Made by a program: the position numbers and the translations under genes. A DNA stretch of 64,000 nucleotides, from assembly GCA_013397845.1 (NCBI GenBank), contig VZTG01007779.1:159685-223684 (forward strand). The letters are read 5' to 3'. This DNA is from Melanocharis versteri (lineage: Eukaryota; Chordata; Aves; Passeriformes; Melanocharitidae). Under the pieces are notes generated by a model. That model had not been told where the DNA came from. It did not search any database and saw nothing but the letters and a program-made list of their open reading frames with translations. Numbering within the stretch: position 1 is the first letter of the stretch; every line of letters starts with the position of its first letter. Shown here piece after piece: positions 1 to 13,140 of this stretch.

Positions 1-3000
1 CTAAATTCTCATTTAGATAAGCAGAAAGCACAACAGCAGCAATGCCAATGCAAGTGTGTATCGCCTGTAATTATAAATACTGTAAAAGCATACATGGTCT
101 TCACAAACAATACAGAGTACTGGTTTAAAAGCATTTGGATTCAGAAGTATGCAGGTTCACACTGTGACAACATTTGTAACATGTATATTGGGAAAGAGCT
201 TGTATTTCTACTAGAAATACTTAGGACAGGAGCCAACAGAAGGCTCTGGTGGCAGATTCACAAGATCAAAACTGAGATCAGCTCCAAAACCTAAACATTT
301 CTAACCTAGACAAAGCACTCAAATATGAGCTACAATATTTAAAGCTCACACTCTTTAAAGATTATGCTGGTTTTATGCAGCTTTTTGTGCAAAGTGAGCC
401 ACACAGACATTGAACAGAGGCACAGAAGTGCTGCCACCAAGCCACTGCCTGGGTGTCCCCATAGCTGTGTGTCCTACATGCCAGGTTTTCCCATCGTGAC
501 ATGCCCACTTACAGAGCTACAGGACAAGGTTTAACTGGCTGCGTGGCTTATCAGGAGAGAGGGATCACAAAAATCAATCTGTGTAGTGGAAAGAGAAGGG
601 CTCAGTCCAGCAGGATCTTCTGTGTGGTTCCATGCAGCTGCCATGAAGTGATTTGCCAGGTTTTTTTCCTCAAGGGTCAGCCTAGGAAATAGTTGACTGA
701 GCAGCCTTATGAAGTAGGAAGCTAATCAAATACACATTTGTAATAGGATAAAGGATTACAGAAAGTCTAGATATGAATAAAACTCAGTTGCAAGTAATCA
801 CTCTAATTAATCAAACTGGTGACAAGCCTGAGCTAAAAATACCGCATTTTCTCAATAAAACCAGCAATATGATGGGATTCACACAGAACTGAGGAATTCT
901 TCCTCTTTTACCAATGTGTGGAGGCAAGCAAACCCCCTTTCCATGTACTCCATCACCTGCATGAGCAGCCTCAACATCGGTCCAGCCCCTTACCCTCCCA
1001 GGGCTGTTCCTGCCATCCCACTGGGCCCAGCACCATTCCTGGCTGTGGCTGTTTGGGATCTGCAGGGAGCACCCATTTCCCTCCCTGGCTGCAGTCTCGC
1101 CCTCCCCACCATCTGAGAGGGCTGGCCCTGCTTATGCTCCCCACAGAAAGCACATCCTCACCCACACTTTGTGCCTGACCTGAGAGAGCCCCCCTAAAAG
1201 AGCAAAGAACAAAACTGAGACCAAGACCAAGGCCACCTCCTGCCCCTTGGGGAGGAGAGTTCAGCACCTGTGGTGACCAGGGCATTCCCCAGTGGCAGAG
1301 GCATCCATCCATACATCCTTTCAGCAGGTGGCTTCCATGTCTGGAGAGCTTGCAAAAGCCAGCATGATAATAAAAACATATTCTCAATTCCTAGGGTGAT
1401 CAATATTTTGATCAACTCAAGATATCTGAATAAGAATGGTTTCCTCAAGGGCAAGGGCACAAGGATCACAAGCCCCAAAAGCTGGCTGTTCTGAAGCAGT
1501 AGTATAAGGCCAGAAGTACTCTCTACCACTCCACATTACTGTCAGAGTCACCATGAAAAACCCTGATGAACTTAATTCACAGCTATTTTAACAAAAAAAT
1601 AGAGAAAATGTTCACCTTCTCCATGACTTCATCCACAACCCCTTCCCATCAAACAGGCAAAAGGATTTGTGATCTTACAAGAAGTGACAGCAACCTTTCA
1701 ACCAAATGCCCATCACATCTTCCAGGAAATTAATCAAGGCAACTATTATTGTTATTAACATCTTATTAATGATCAATAATCAAGGAGTCATTTTCAGTAT
1801 ACGTTATGTTTGGCCTCCATAATTTTCTCTTTTTCATGTCGTAGAACACATTTAAGAACAAATCCATTTTCACAAACCCAATCATGTCACATTTTCTAAT
1901 GCCTGCACTGAAATACAAACAGGAGTCAGTAAAAAATGTAAGTGAGAGAAGAGCTTAGTACCAGTGAAATCAGCACCTTATTTTTCCTCTTGCTGTTACC
2001 AAGATTTCAGTGGAACACCTAGAAACCTCAGAGGAAACTACATTAAACAATTAACTTCGAAATCTTTGCTCAACTTGATGCATAAAGAGAAAGAAATGTT
2101 CACAGCTATCTTACTGATAGGTGACTAGAAACTACTGTAATTAGAGTGGCTGAACAGCAGGTAAGATTTTTTTTTTTCTTATGAAACATTTGCTGCTTTG
2201 TTGGCAAGACTTTCACACAAGTTATTCCCTTCCACACAGAATTATTTCATTTCATTCATCAACAAGGTTTTTTTGAATGAAAAGCACTATCTCTCATCTT
2301 AAATCCATTAATAAACCCCTTTACCTTCATTAATCCTCCTGGCATATCCATTTTACTTTGGAATTGTTAAAATTTCTCCCTCCTCAGATATTACCTACCA
2401 GCCAAAAATTTGTCATATGCCACCTTCAATAACAGATTTCTCACTAGGTTCAAAGTATTTTCTTAAATACCCAGTAAATGGACAAGAAAATAAAACAGGA
2501 TAAAAGACACACTTCTGAAGTAAACCTGTAATATCCCTCCCTCTCTTCCATGAATACCCATTTCACTTGATTCGCTGAATTCCATTGCTAAAAGATAGGT
2601 GTGAAAGAGCTCTACTGGATTTTTGAAATTACTTTTGGCTAAAGTAAACACATTCCTTGCATGCAGTAAAAAACACAGAGCAGTCCCATTCCTGGAATGA
2701 ACCAACACGACACACTGCAAAGATGTCTCAAGTGAGGCAGGAAACGAAGAGCTGAAAATTGTTCTGCATTTTCTAAGTTCACTGCAAAGTTTTATTTCCC
2801 CTTTTTATATTTTTACAACGAACACCACAAATATCAATAAATTTCTGCCTGTACTTTTATGAAAATGCAAAACTACATCTCATTTCATTCCTTGACATAT
2901 GCTGCTTTGTTTTCTGAAGAAAGATACTGCTACATTCACAATGACTAACCTAAAAGGATTAGGAAGGATCCCACCAAATGCTGATGTCTAAATCTGCAAG

Positions 3001-3644
3001 AGTCACTTTTGGTTGTCTTTCCAGTCAGTGGAGAAAAATGGGCATTCACAGGGCATGAGTCATCTTGTCCCAGCATCCACCAGATCTAACCCAGGTCAGA
3101 CAAAACATGACCTGAAAGCATCCATGGCTTTTCCCTGACTATGAAGCCTCTCAGCTGGCTCGAGCTGAAATAAAGACATCTGGAGCTCCAATAAAGACAT
3201 CAGTGCTGTGCAAATATAATGGTGGATGATGTGAATCCTGCCCGTTGTGACCGGAGCACAGCACGAGGTGTGACTGTCACCCCGGTGTTCTTTACACAAA
3301 GCTCTCCCTGCTCTACTCATCTTCTGGTCCAGATCTCTCAAGTCCAGGTGATTAACACCACGTGAATAATAGGTATGTCCATTTGACAGCCAGACTGAGA
3401 GGATGAAAAAGAAAAATTACATTTAGATTGTTCCAACAAATGTTAAACACCTACTGGGAAAAAAAACTTAATGTACTCGCAAAGTGGGAAAATCTCATGT
3501 TAGATCCTAGACTGCTCTTCAGAAGCACTTTTGTATAAATGAGTGGAATAATAGAAAGGGAAAAGGGAATGAAAAGAAAGCATATTTCCAACATTATAAG
3601 AGATGGGGGAGGCTCTTCCCTGGCCACAATTACCTCTGCCCAAT
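1..3644. other. Single-copy non-coding DNA, no gene seen
   Basis: AT-rich sequence without a supportable exon or recognisable transposon. Open frames on both strands are at most about 140 codons, overlap one another in a slightly GC-richer patch (about 930-1300), and show no domain or splice framework. A run of ATTA/TAAT-type homeodomain words lies at about 1738-1800. Intron or intergenic DNA is the simplest reading. Confidence 0.6.
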
Positions 3645-3829
3645 AACTTCTTTTTCTTCTTCTTAAATATGTTATCACACAGGCCTTATCACCATTTCTG
3701 ATTCCATCTTGGAGCCAGCTGGTGTTGGCCCTGCTGTGCATGGGGGAAGCTTCTGGCACCTTCTCACAGAAACCCTCCCTGCTACCAAAACCTGGCCACA
3801 AACAGCAAACCCAAAACCAAACCCAATAC
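3645..3829 (-). mobile_element. Avian ERV LTR fragment (U3 part)
   Basis: This stretch aligns by eye to the right-hand part of the LTR at 56843-57747. Shared blocks are the outer end reading CCAATAC on the plus strand, the words CTACCAAAACCTGG, GGAAGCTTCTGGCACCTTCTC and GCCAGCTGGTGTTGGC, and then a pyrimidine tract running into TTAAATATGTTATCAC. Read on the minus strand this is the 5' end of the LTR (U3) up to the TATA-like AATATTTAA core. The homology stops there, so R and U5 are missing. The outer end carries a short extra duplication of a CAAACCC-type word at about 3803-3825. Family identity rests on memory of a common songbird LTR and on the internal match to the second copy, which can be seen directly. 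Confidence 0.75.
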
Positions 3830-6800
3830 TTTGTGCAATTCAGAAGTACCTACAGATGCTCTAAATAATGTTGTCTGTTTAAACTGAGCATTTTAACCCC
3901 CTGCTTTCTTCCCTGTACGTAGTGTACTATGAGCACACAACACAGTCAGACCATCCAAAGCTGTAGGAAGGTGACTCTCTCTCTTCCAGCGTTGGATTTC
4001 ACTGCCAGACTGACTTAAAAATCATTGACAGCAGGCAGGACTGAGCAGGACTTATACAGCCTTATTCTTTTAAGGACAACCTAGTCATACTCTTCCACAA
4101 TAGCCAAACATCTTAAAAAAAACCCAAACAAGCCAGGAAACAGGAAAAGCACAAAGCTCTTTCAACGATCTTTCTAAAGAATGAATGTCAGCACTGGGTG
4201 CTGCAGTCCCATTTTCCAAGTCTCTGGCATCCAGAGAGTTGATGGTACCTAGTTTTACCAGAAGTTGTTTAAAACACTGAAGGAAAATGTCCTTTGTCTG
4301 CAAATCACACCTGTATTTCTGTGCAAGTATAATCGAATCCTGCTCTGGTCAGTAAGTGGTGATGAAATCAAAGATATGCAAGTTTCCTCTCCCCTCCATC
4401 AACCCCTCCTGACTAGATTCAGCAACAAAGAATGTTTCCTCAGCTCTGGCTTAAATTAAGAAATCACAAAACCAGTAATTTCAGACAGTTGAAAGCTAAG
4501 TAGTCCTGTTTGATGATCAGCTGCAAGATTTTGCAGTGGGGGAGTACTGTGCCAGCTTATGTGATCAAATATCTAGCTTTAAAATATTTCACAGTGGACT
4601 GCAGGGATTGTAACAGCAATAACTTTGTTAATATCTCACAGGCAGGTGTATAAGCTTCTGTCAGAGGATGCAACACTGCAGCCTTGCAGGAAGTTGCTGG
4701 AAGTCCTGAAAAGAGGAACAATCTGTCCTTACACCAGAAATCATCCATGAAGTTTCACAGCTCCTAAGCATCCAAAACTGCAGCTTGGTTTCAGGGATGG
4801 GAAAGTACAGGGATACAGGTTTTGGAAAAACAAAAAACAAAACAAACAAACAAACAAACAAACAAGCAGCAGCACCAAAAAATATGTTTAATTTACTAGC
4901 CATGAAAATAGAAGCACCAGGAAACGGGTAATAATTTGAAAGCACTGGCTGCTCAGCTGAGTAAATACATCACAGATGTAACAAAAGTACTCGAGATGTC
5001 CTGTCACTGCAAAAAAGAAGCAAAAGGGCATGTACCCATCTGTCTGCCTACTTCTTGGTCAGCAACGAAAATTGAGATGAGATGATGAGGGAGATGGAGC
5101 ATTTGGACAGAACAATGTGCCTTCGGGTCAGCACTGTCTGCCTCCCAGCTTCTAAGAAAACTTTTGAAGGAGCTTTCAAAGCCCTTTCATAAACATGCCA
5201 CCTTTTTTCTGGTTATTGCAGAAGTTGTATAAGCCATTTAAGACAGAAAGCAATTACAAGCATGCAGTAATTTTGTCTGGAAGAGATTATTTTCTTTTCA
5301 TGTCAGTGAAAGACTGTGTGGATGGGAATGCTGATAGTAAAGTTGATATTATCCTATAAATTTCCCACTGTATAAAGCTAGAGAAATTGACATGTTTCAG
5401 TCTCTTACCCCCATGTTGTAGCAGCTACCAAAAGTTTAAAAGAAAAAAAGGGGGTGATTTGTATCTAACAATTTCCACACAGCAGAATGAAAGTGACAGG
5501 AGAAATGCCTACAGGATACCTATTTAAAGGAGTTTTAAAAAACTTGTCTTTCATCACATTAAGACAGCACTTGCAGAGGTATTACCCCTCTTCATTTCCC
5601 TACAATATTACCTTGTTACAAATTCCGACGAGCAGTCATGTTATAAAACTTCACTCAGTCAAAGGAAAGGGGGGGAAAAAAGACTGAAGCAAAATAGTCA
5701 GAGCCAATAAAACTTTCATACCTAGGAGATAAATTTTAATCCCTGACTTCAAAAATTATAGTGTAACACAGTTTCAACAAGTAGACGTTTTGGTGGTGCT
5801 ATAAGTACTGCAGAATGAGAGCTTCCTTCTACAGCCACATCCTGTCTAAAAAATTGCTGTAGTACAAAGGTCCGAATGATGGCAGGCACAAGACCAAGCT
5901 CCCCCTGCAATAGTGTTGCCTCTTCAGGAAACAGAGTTAAAAACTCTGTTTTTTCATGGAGAGCGAGAGTTCTGCTGTACGTCAGAAACACGCTAAAGAA
6001 AACAAAAGGCTGGAACCGTGGTGTACAGCAAATAAACAGCTGAAGGCAGGGACCTGCAGCACCTGGGCGAGGCTGAGAGCACTGCACTTTGGAGCAGGAA
6101 GGCAAAGCAGCAGAGAGCACTGGGACCCAGAGCACAGAGTGGAGGGACCGAGGCAGCAGGACACAGGGAAGGATGGTGACAAGGCTACCAGGAGTAAAGG
6201 GACACTAACTACAGTAATTACAACTGAGGAGTTCCAGAACTCATAGCACTTGTCTCGTCACACTTCCTTACACAGCTTCAATTCTGTTTCGCATCCCTGC
6301 CCATACAGCTGAAATAGCGGCAATGATTTATTTTACCTGGGTGTTGTGGGGATAAACATGTTTATCAAGAGGTTCAGACTCTGCCACCAAGGCAGCAGCT
6401 GTGCTGGAACAAGCCTGTGCTTCTCCCCTCAGCATTAACTGCATCTCATGGTTTCTATATTGTACCACTCCTCCCTTACCAGCAAATACTGCTCAACCTC
6501 ACTGGCAAGGCACGTGTCCTCCCTAATTAGCGGAGGAACTGCTCACTCCATGAAAGCCTTTGGTTGCAAAGGGACAGCTTCACTCATTCACACTGCAAAT
6601 GACCTGACACTGGGATCAGCAGAATTTCTGTTCAGCCTCTGCAGTTTTTGGATGGATGGATGGGCCATTGCATGGGATGAGGCTGCTGAGGGATGAACCA
6701 GCCATAGCAAAACCCTTTTGTGCAGAAACCCTGCAGCAGCTGCAGCTACGTGTACCCTTTAAGTTTTGAACTTGATGTCTGCTTTAAAGGTGCATAGTTC

Positions 6801-7523
6801 TCTGTGTTTTAGGCACAGAAACATGAAGTTTCGGGGCCTTTATTCAAGCTTTTCAAATTAGTGGAGATTTTTTATCCTGATATTTCTGTCTCTCCATTCC
6901 TCTTATGTAAAACGGGAAGGCATCACTTCACCTTGAAAATAGCTGCCTTGCAGTGGTAGCAAAGCTTGTAAGATACCACAAATGAATGCATCACTGAAAA
7001 CCATTGTTATAACAAGTGTTTTCTATTCAGATCAGGGTTTGGATGACACTATGTGAACAACACACAGGGCCACCTTAAAGCATAAAATCTTAAATTAACA
7101 CCAAATTGCTTTTAATGCCATCCATCTCACAAATTTCATGAGCCATAAATCCATGGAAGAAATATATGGCCTCATATTAAGAGCAATTGTAAAGTACACA
7201 CACACGAGGGAGCTTATGGAGGGTGGTGTTTAAAGAGCAAGATGAAATACAAATTTATTCCATTAAGAAACTGGGAAAAGGTTTGAGAGCAGTTGTTTGA
7301 AATAAGAATTACACAGGAGCAGAAGGAAAAGAAGTAAGTATTCTCCAGAAGTGTTTTTTTTTACTGTGGTATTGAAATCCAAAAAAAAAGGCCTTTCCCC
7401 TTTTTTATCATCTCTACTGAAAACAAGATCCCAGCTTAATATATTACACTCCTATAAACCATCATGGCATCTCCTACACTGTGCAGTTAATCCCTTTTTT
7501 CAGCAGTGTGTTTTCACATCAGT
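3830..7523. other. Single-copy non-coding DNA, no gene seen
   Basis: No recognisable exon or transposon apart from the CAAA microsatellite listed separately. A GC-richer patch at about 5950-6240 has overlapping open frames on both strands (up to 128 codons) but no splice sites or protein-family features that I can see. Confidence 0.55.
4831..4865. repeat. (CAAA)n microsatellite
   Basis: A run of AAAC/CAAA tetramers, about six uninterrupted units at its right side and an imperfect A-rich left side. It is the clearest tetranucleotide microsatellite in the window and likely length-polymorphic. Confidence 0.9.
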
Positions 7524-7754
7524 TTCACAGAATGGGTCAGGCTGAGAGTGGCTCATCTGGCCCAACTTCCCTACTCAAGCAGGGTCATCCCACTGCACAG
7601 GATTGTGTCCAGATGGTTCTGGAACATCTCCAGTGGGGGAGACTCCACAGCCTCTTCAGTCAATCTGTTCCAGTGCTCAGACACTGCACGTTAAAGCAGT
7701 TCTTCCTCATGTTCAGGTGCACAGGTTTCTGCCAATTGCTTCTTGTCCTATAGC
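7524..7754 (-). mobile_element. CR1 LINE fragment, 3' part
   Basis: The plus strand reads as the reverse complement of a CR1 3' region. In order it has TCACAGAATGGGT (one copy of the 3'-terminal octamer type), a 'CCCAACTTCCCTACTCAAGC' word, AGGATTGTGTCCAGATGGTTC, CTCCAGTGGGGGAGACTCCAC, CTGTTCCAGTGCTCAG, AGTTCTTCCTCATGTTCAGG and CTCTTGTCCTA-like sequence at its end. These are hallmark blocks of chicken-repeat-1 elements in birds. The copy is 5'-truncated, as is usual for CR1, and diverged. Open frames here (for example 7481-7753, plus) lie antisense to the element and are not genes. Confidence 0.93.
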
Positions 7755-10700
7755 ATTAACTTTCCTTCCATGCCATCTCATTAGTCACTTTAGAAATCTC
7801 AGATAAAAATCAGATGTTTAACTCTTCCTAAATTTCTAGAGGAAGCATAATTCCCACACAGCTGCCATCCATGTGCTGCCTGTAATACGGCTAAAAAAAA
7901 TGGGATTTTAACTTCCACTTTCAAAACACACTAATGACATAATGAAGTGAGAGAGAATGGAGAAAAATACTTCCATGCATAATATTTTCCACATGGGAAA
8001 TGCTAAGAAAATATTACAATACAGGGGCTGCTGCAAATATTTCAGTGAGTTGAATTGCACAGGTATTGCAGAGCAGGGATGCAGTCCATTTGAAATCCCT
8101 TGATGCAGTGATCCCTAGTCCCAAAGCCAAATGGTTATAACCACATTGCCAACCATAACTGAAAAATTACATTTTAAATGCAAGGACATATTTTAAAAAT
8201 ACTCATTTTATCAAAATTAAATGCAATGCTAAAGCAGATAAATAATCATGATGTAAAGTTTTTACTTTCTCTTTAAAGCATGGATGACATTTATTCTTCC
8301 ACAGCATCTGCTTTTCATAGGCCATGGCTTAGAATTACGTTAATTAAAACTGTGAGCCACCCTCCTGTACGAGCAGGAGGATGCAGAGTTGCTAGGAAAC
8401 AGAAAGTTATGATCCCAGCGTAAACTTTCCTGACAGCTAGAGGAAATACTTCATCAGAAATCCAACTGGGGCATTTAGGGAACAGAATAAAAGAGACAAT
8501 GGAAGTGGGAGTCTTTTCCATATTTAGCTCCTCTAAATTAATAGGACATTTTGTGTAGGCAAATTCCTGCATCTTCTGCTGAAAACCTATATTTGAGGAA
8601 ACAACCTATTGAGAAATATTAAACAGAAGAGCTTCCTCCCTGACTTACCCCTCCAATCAACTAAAAACCACTTAACACCCCACACAAAGTCATAATTTTT
8701 GCAATATTTGCAAACTAATAGCAAGTCTCTAGCTGGGAATTTGGGAGTTTATCAGCTGAAAGGGGCTGAAGAGGTTCAGAACAGGTGTGCAGCCATGGGA
8801 TGGCTGTGACCAAACCTAGAAATGGCACTTCTCACAAATGTATGAGGCAAGCAGGAGAATGGCTCACTGTGGTCTTAAGGACTTGTGAGATCTCACCTTC
8901 AACATTACACCCTTTAATCAGTGATGTTTGGTTTGAATCAATAGAGAAAGGTGCAGACACATATGAAACGCCCCTTTATTAAGGAAATGGTGTTATGACA
9001 ACATGAGAGTTCAGGAGCCATGCTATGCAAACAGAAACTATATCTATATAGACAAATGTGTTTATAGGTATCCATTTGCATATGATTCTAAACCAATGAT
9101 ACTGGGTGTAAGTTTTCTAAATAAGATTTCATATCTACAAAAGCTACTCTCTGTAACTGGGCTGCCTCTAAAGAGTTCAGGTGGTTCTTTTTGCACTGAA
9201 ATGACTTTTTCTCATTTAGCCAAGTGAAGCAAACACAGAAAGAAGACCACATACTGGGAGCAAAGCATATGGGACAGAGCATATGCACTCTCAGATCCAA
9301 CCGGAGACACCTAAGGGTTAATTATAACTCAATCCTTATCAGACCTCTGTAACCATTGAACTCGCTCACTTCAGGAGTAGGTGTTCACTTGAGGTTTGCT
9401 GACTCACCAGTGCAAAAAAAAAACCACCCTCCCTACTTCCTATCTTACAGTTGGCTGCGTATTTGGGTTTTGCCCACACCCGCAGGAGGAGGAAGTCCTG
9501 CTAGAGACAAGATCAATCATTCTCACCTCATTATCCACCCATCTGTGAAAGATCTGATTTCTGATCTCAAATCAGCAGCTGCTGCTGCAGAAGAAGACCA
9601 CAGCATGCTGAAGGCATCCAAGAGGTCTCGTCCCTGTAGGAGGCACAGCTCCCTCGACAAGCTGCTTTCCCTTCCTGCAGCTTGGAGTTTCAACTAAAGA
9701 AAGCCTCACAGGAAGGCAAGGAAACTGAAGCATAGGTGGTCTAAGTCTGGCATCCAAGCCCAGCCCAGCCCAGCGCCCTCCTGCGCCGTGGAAACTCCAG
9801 AAGGATGCAGCTCGGCTGTGTCAAAGCTGGATGTTGGTGGCAGTGAGGGGGGAAGCGTTGCCCTCCTTCCAGATTCTCTCCAGCAACAGCCTTGCCAGCC
9901 CTTCTGTTTCCATCGGCCCTGCAATCTGACCATCAAATATCATACGAAATCAACGTGATTTTCAGGCTGTGCAAAGTGATAAACAACCAAAAGGCAACAC
10001 TGAGATTCCTCTTTTATAATCCATTTGACCCATAAGTATCAAAATTAATGCCCACAGAGGGTGAATTATGAGAGTCTGGCAGAACACACCCAACACCAGC
10101 AATGGGGTCAATGAGCACCAGCAGCACAGCTGGGTGAGAGGCCATCACCACTACGGAATATCAAAAGAGACAGAACACTTAAAAATATCTAAGAAAAACA
10201 TGCCATTCACTGTTTTCCTCAGTGCCTTTCTCCACAACACACATTATTTAACCCGGTGCAATGTGACACAGAGAACAAAGTGCCCAGCACTTCCCGCGTC
10301 CGTTGTGGCTTGGTTAAAACCACGGTTAGCAAAGCAGAGTGGGTGAAGAATAACAACTGAAACACAAAGGTTGCATCTGGATTCCTTCCAAAGGCTGTCC
10401 TAAAGGAGCTTTCATATTTACAGATGTTTACAGAAAATCTCTAGTCTGGGCTCCAAATATTTTTAATAACAGAAATGCTTTACTCTGGAAACTTTACAGG
10501 ATAGAGCTAGTTATCAGTAAGTCTGAAAGTACTGTTTCTGCATGCAATGTTTACCTTGCTTTTGTTCTCAGATCACCGCTGCTATAACAACTCCATTAGC
10601 ATTCTTTACAAAATCTGCTAACAGTTCAGTCAGTGTCTGTGTACACTTTGCAGTAACTGATCTGACAAAAAGCTGAAATCTCACACATCACTATAATAAA

Positions 10701-12756
10701 CATTCATCTTAGAGGACAGGATGTTTTGTCAATACCTTTGTGGTACGTTATTGACTGCACAGAAATCCAGCACTGCCAAGTAAAATCTGTCGTTTGAAAG
10801 GCTACAGGATGTTTTGCAGCAGGGGCTTGGCAAAGCTCCCCTTTTGTTCCACAAGCAAATTCCCAAGCTCCTGAAGTTTGTCAAGATTCACAACTGATGC
10901 ACGGGTCCCCTCACAGCTGATGCATCAGATGAGGTAGGGTGATCAGGTTAACAGCCGATTTAAACGAAGCTTGATGATGACAGATCAAGGATTTTTATTT
11001 GGAGCAATATATTCAGAATATATTTAGGGTGTGTCAGCAGAGCCTGAACTCACAAAACTTCATATCTAAAGCCTGGCACTGAAATAAATCAAAAGCTGAA
11101 AGGAGTATTACAGCACATACTCAATAAAAAATAAAATCACTTTTCCATTGTTTTATGCCTGTGATGATTTTTAAAGACAGACAGCACTAGCAAGCAGGTG
11201 AAAAGAGACAAAGGAGAAGGCTGAATGTAGACTCCCTCTGCATTTGAACAGCTGCTCCCTCGTTTATCAAGACTGTGTGTAGGATGCCCAGTCTTTCAAC
11301 AACAGGAAAGAAGTTGTATCTGCAGGGATTTACGTGCTGGGTAAGTCTGCAAGGAATCACAGGCCTGGCACGGAGGCTGAGGATTCACCTTCCCCACTCC
11401 CATCCATCCCACCATTGCAGGAGGCCTGCAATGCCCCAGGACTGCTTTCCTGGAGTGAAAAGCATGGTGAGTCCAGCATCCTCTAAAGACACCTGCTGCT
11501 AAAATCAGGGGCAAGGCAGCAACTCAAAGGCCGTGGAACCAACATCCAAGCACTGCTGCTGTTCCTCCTGATTCAGGGCACGTAGCCACTGTTTCATTTA
11601 GCACATTTAAGCTCTCTGCTCTTCCAATAAATGTAAAAATCCTCAGGAAAAAAATCCTCATAATTGCTACTTGCTGATCAAGATGTTGTGTGAAAAACTA
11701 TTTAACATTTTAAAATTAAGAAAAAAAATTGCCAATAAAGAAGCCCAATTCTCATAAAATGGAAAAAGTGGAACAAGAGGATTCTTGCTGTACCAAGTAA
11801 GTCCTTTTTTAACCTGTGATTTCTGAACCTGAACAGTGGAAGCAAGATTTCCATTGATTATCCCTTGTGGTGCAGGGAACCAAATTGATGGCCTCTTCTT
11901 CAAACATCACTGTTTGGGCTCCAAATACTAAGTCATTCCTCTGAGCAATAGAAAAAATCCCTGCTGAGAGGGAAAGATTTCGGAAGAAATTATCTTGTAT
12001 TTAGGTCTGAATCACTGTCTGTAGCCAAGTAAAATCAGGGCAGAGATATTTGCAGGTGTACAGTCAGGCACAGTAACTTAATATTTACTCTGAATAAAAT
12101 CCCAGAAGCTATCCTGGGATATTCACACAGGGGAAACTGAAAAACACTCCTTCAGGTGGTTTATTTTAACGTGAATCCAATCTAACTTGCTGGTCCACCA
12201 ACAGCAGGGCTGTTTTGCTCATAATCCAACATACCCTCCAAAGCAATTACCTGCAGGATTTCAACTAACAAAGCTTCATTCTAGAGTTATAAACAGTTTC
12301 TGGATGGCTGAAGAGAGCCTGAACCAAGGGCATGCCACTGACCGAAACTTCCAGGTCACATCAGTTTCTGTTGGCCATTTATATTTGCTTCAGCCTTAAG
12401 GTATAAAAAAGGCCAGCTTGTCCCTTCTCTACAGGCACGCTCCAACTCTCCAAGACTAAATAACTTATCAATTTTCAGGGCTACATTTACCGCTGATTAG
12501 TTGGGTGCTAAGTTAATTAAGCTTGTCTCCTTTTCATTATCAGATATGGCCCAATACTCCATTTACTCATTAAGCAGAATGCCACGGTCATTAGAGGTGT
12601 TCTCAGTGCAGTTTTCCAAAGAGGGAGATAAACAACCTTGTATCTTTGCTAAATGCCTATCCATTTTGTACTTATACTAAAAAAATCCAAACACAAAACC
12701 CCCAAACTGAGACCTGATGTGACAGCTGTCTCAGGGGGTACAGCAGGGGTGGGTAT
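7755..12756. other. Single-copy non-coding DNA, no gene seen
   Basis: AT-rich sequence without a recognisable transposon. It holds a 12 bp perfect palindrome at 10917-10928 and a conserved-element-like stretch at about 12455-12605 (see findings). A 113-codon plus frame at 9356-9697 has a short alanine run from GCTGCTGCTGCAG-type codons but no family resemblance. I do not call it a gene. Confidence 0.55.
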
Positions 12757-13140
12757 TGTCCTGGTTTCAGGTGGGGTAGAGTTAATTTCTTCTCAGTAGG
12801 CTGGTACAGTGCTGCGTTTTTGGATTCAGAGTGAGAATGGTGTTAATAACACACTGATATTTTGGGGGTTTGGTAAGTTATGTTTATCCTAAGTCAAGGA
12901 CATTTATTTTGTTTCCCTTCATGCTCTGCCAGTGAGGAGGTGCACAGAAGAAAACTGGGAGGGAGCATAGTCGGGACAGGTGACCCAAAATGGTCAAAGG
13001 AATATTCCACACCATAGAACATCAAGCCCAGTATATAAACTGGAAGGGGAAAGGGGGTTCTGGCATCAATCAGCACAAGGCGAGAAATTGCTTTGGGCAT
13101 CGCTTTTTTTTTATTCCCCCTCTTTTTTCCTCCCTTGTTG
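12757..13140 (+). mobile_element. Avian ERVL-type LTR, 3'-truncated
   Basis: The element starts with the LTR terminus TGTCCTGGTTTCAG. It continues through GGGTAGAGTTAATTTCTTCT, a block ending in TAACACACTGATATTTT, CTAAGTCAAGGACATTTATT, CATGCTCTGCCAG and GGGAGGGAGCAT, then a promoter core CCCAGTATATAAACTGG with TATA box at about 13032-13038. After that come a GAAATTGCTTTGGGCATCGC block and a T-rich tract. Homology to the family fades after about 13140, so U5 is absent or replaced. It is the same family as the minus-strand LTR at 52350-52930, in opposite orientation. No retroviral internal coding sequence is recognisable on either side. Confidence 0.85.

Noticed and set aside
11300..11345. Short segment ending in GCTGG/GTAAGT
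   Set aside because: The upstream CTGCAG has no pyrimidine tract, so an exon is unlikely.
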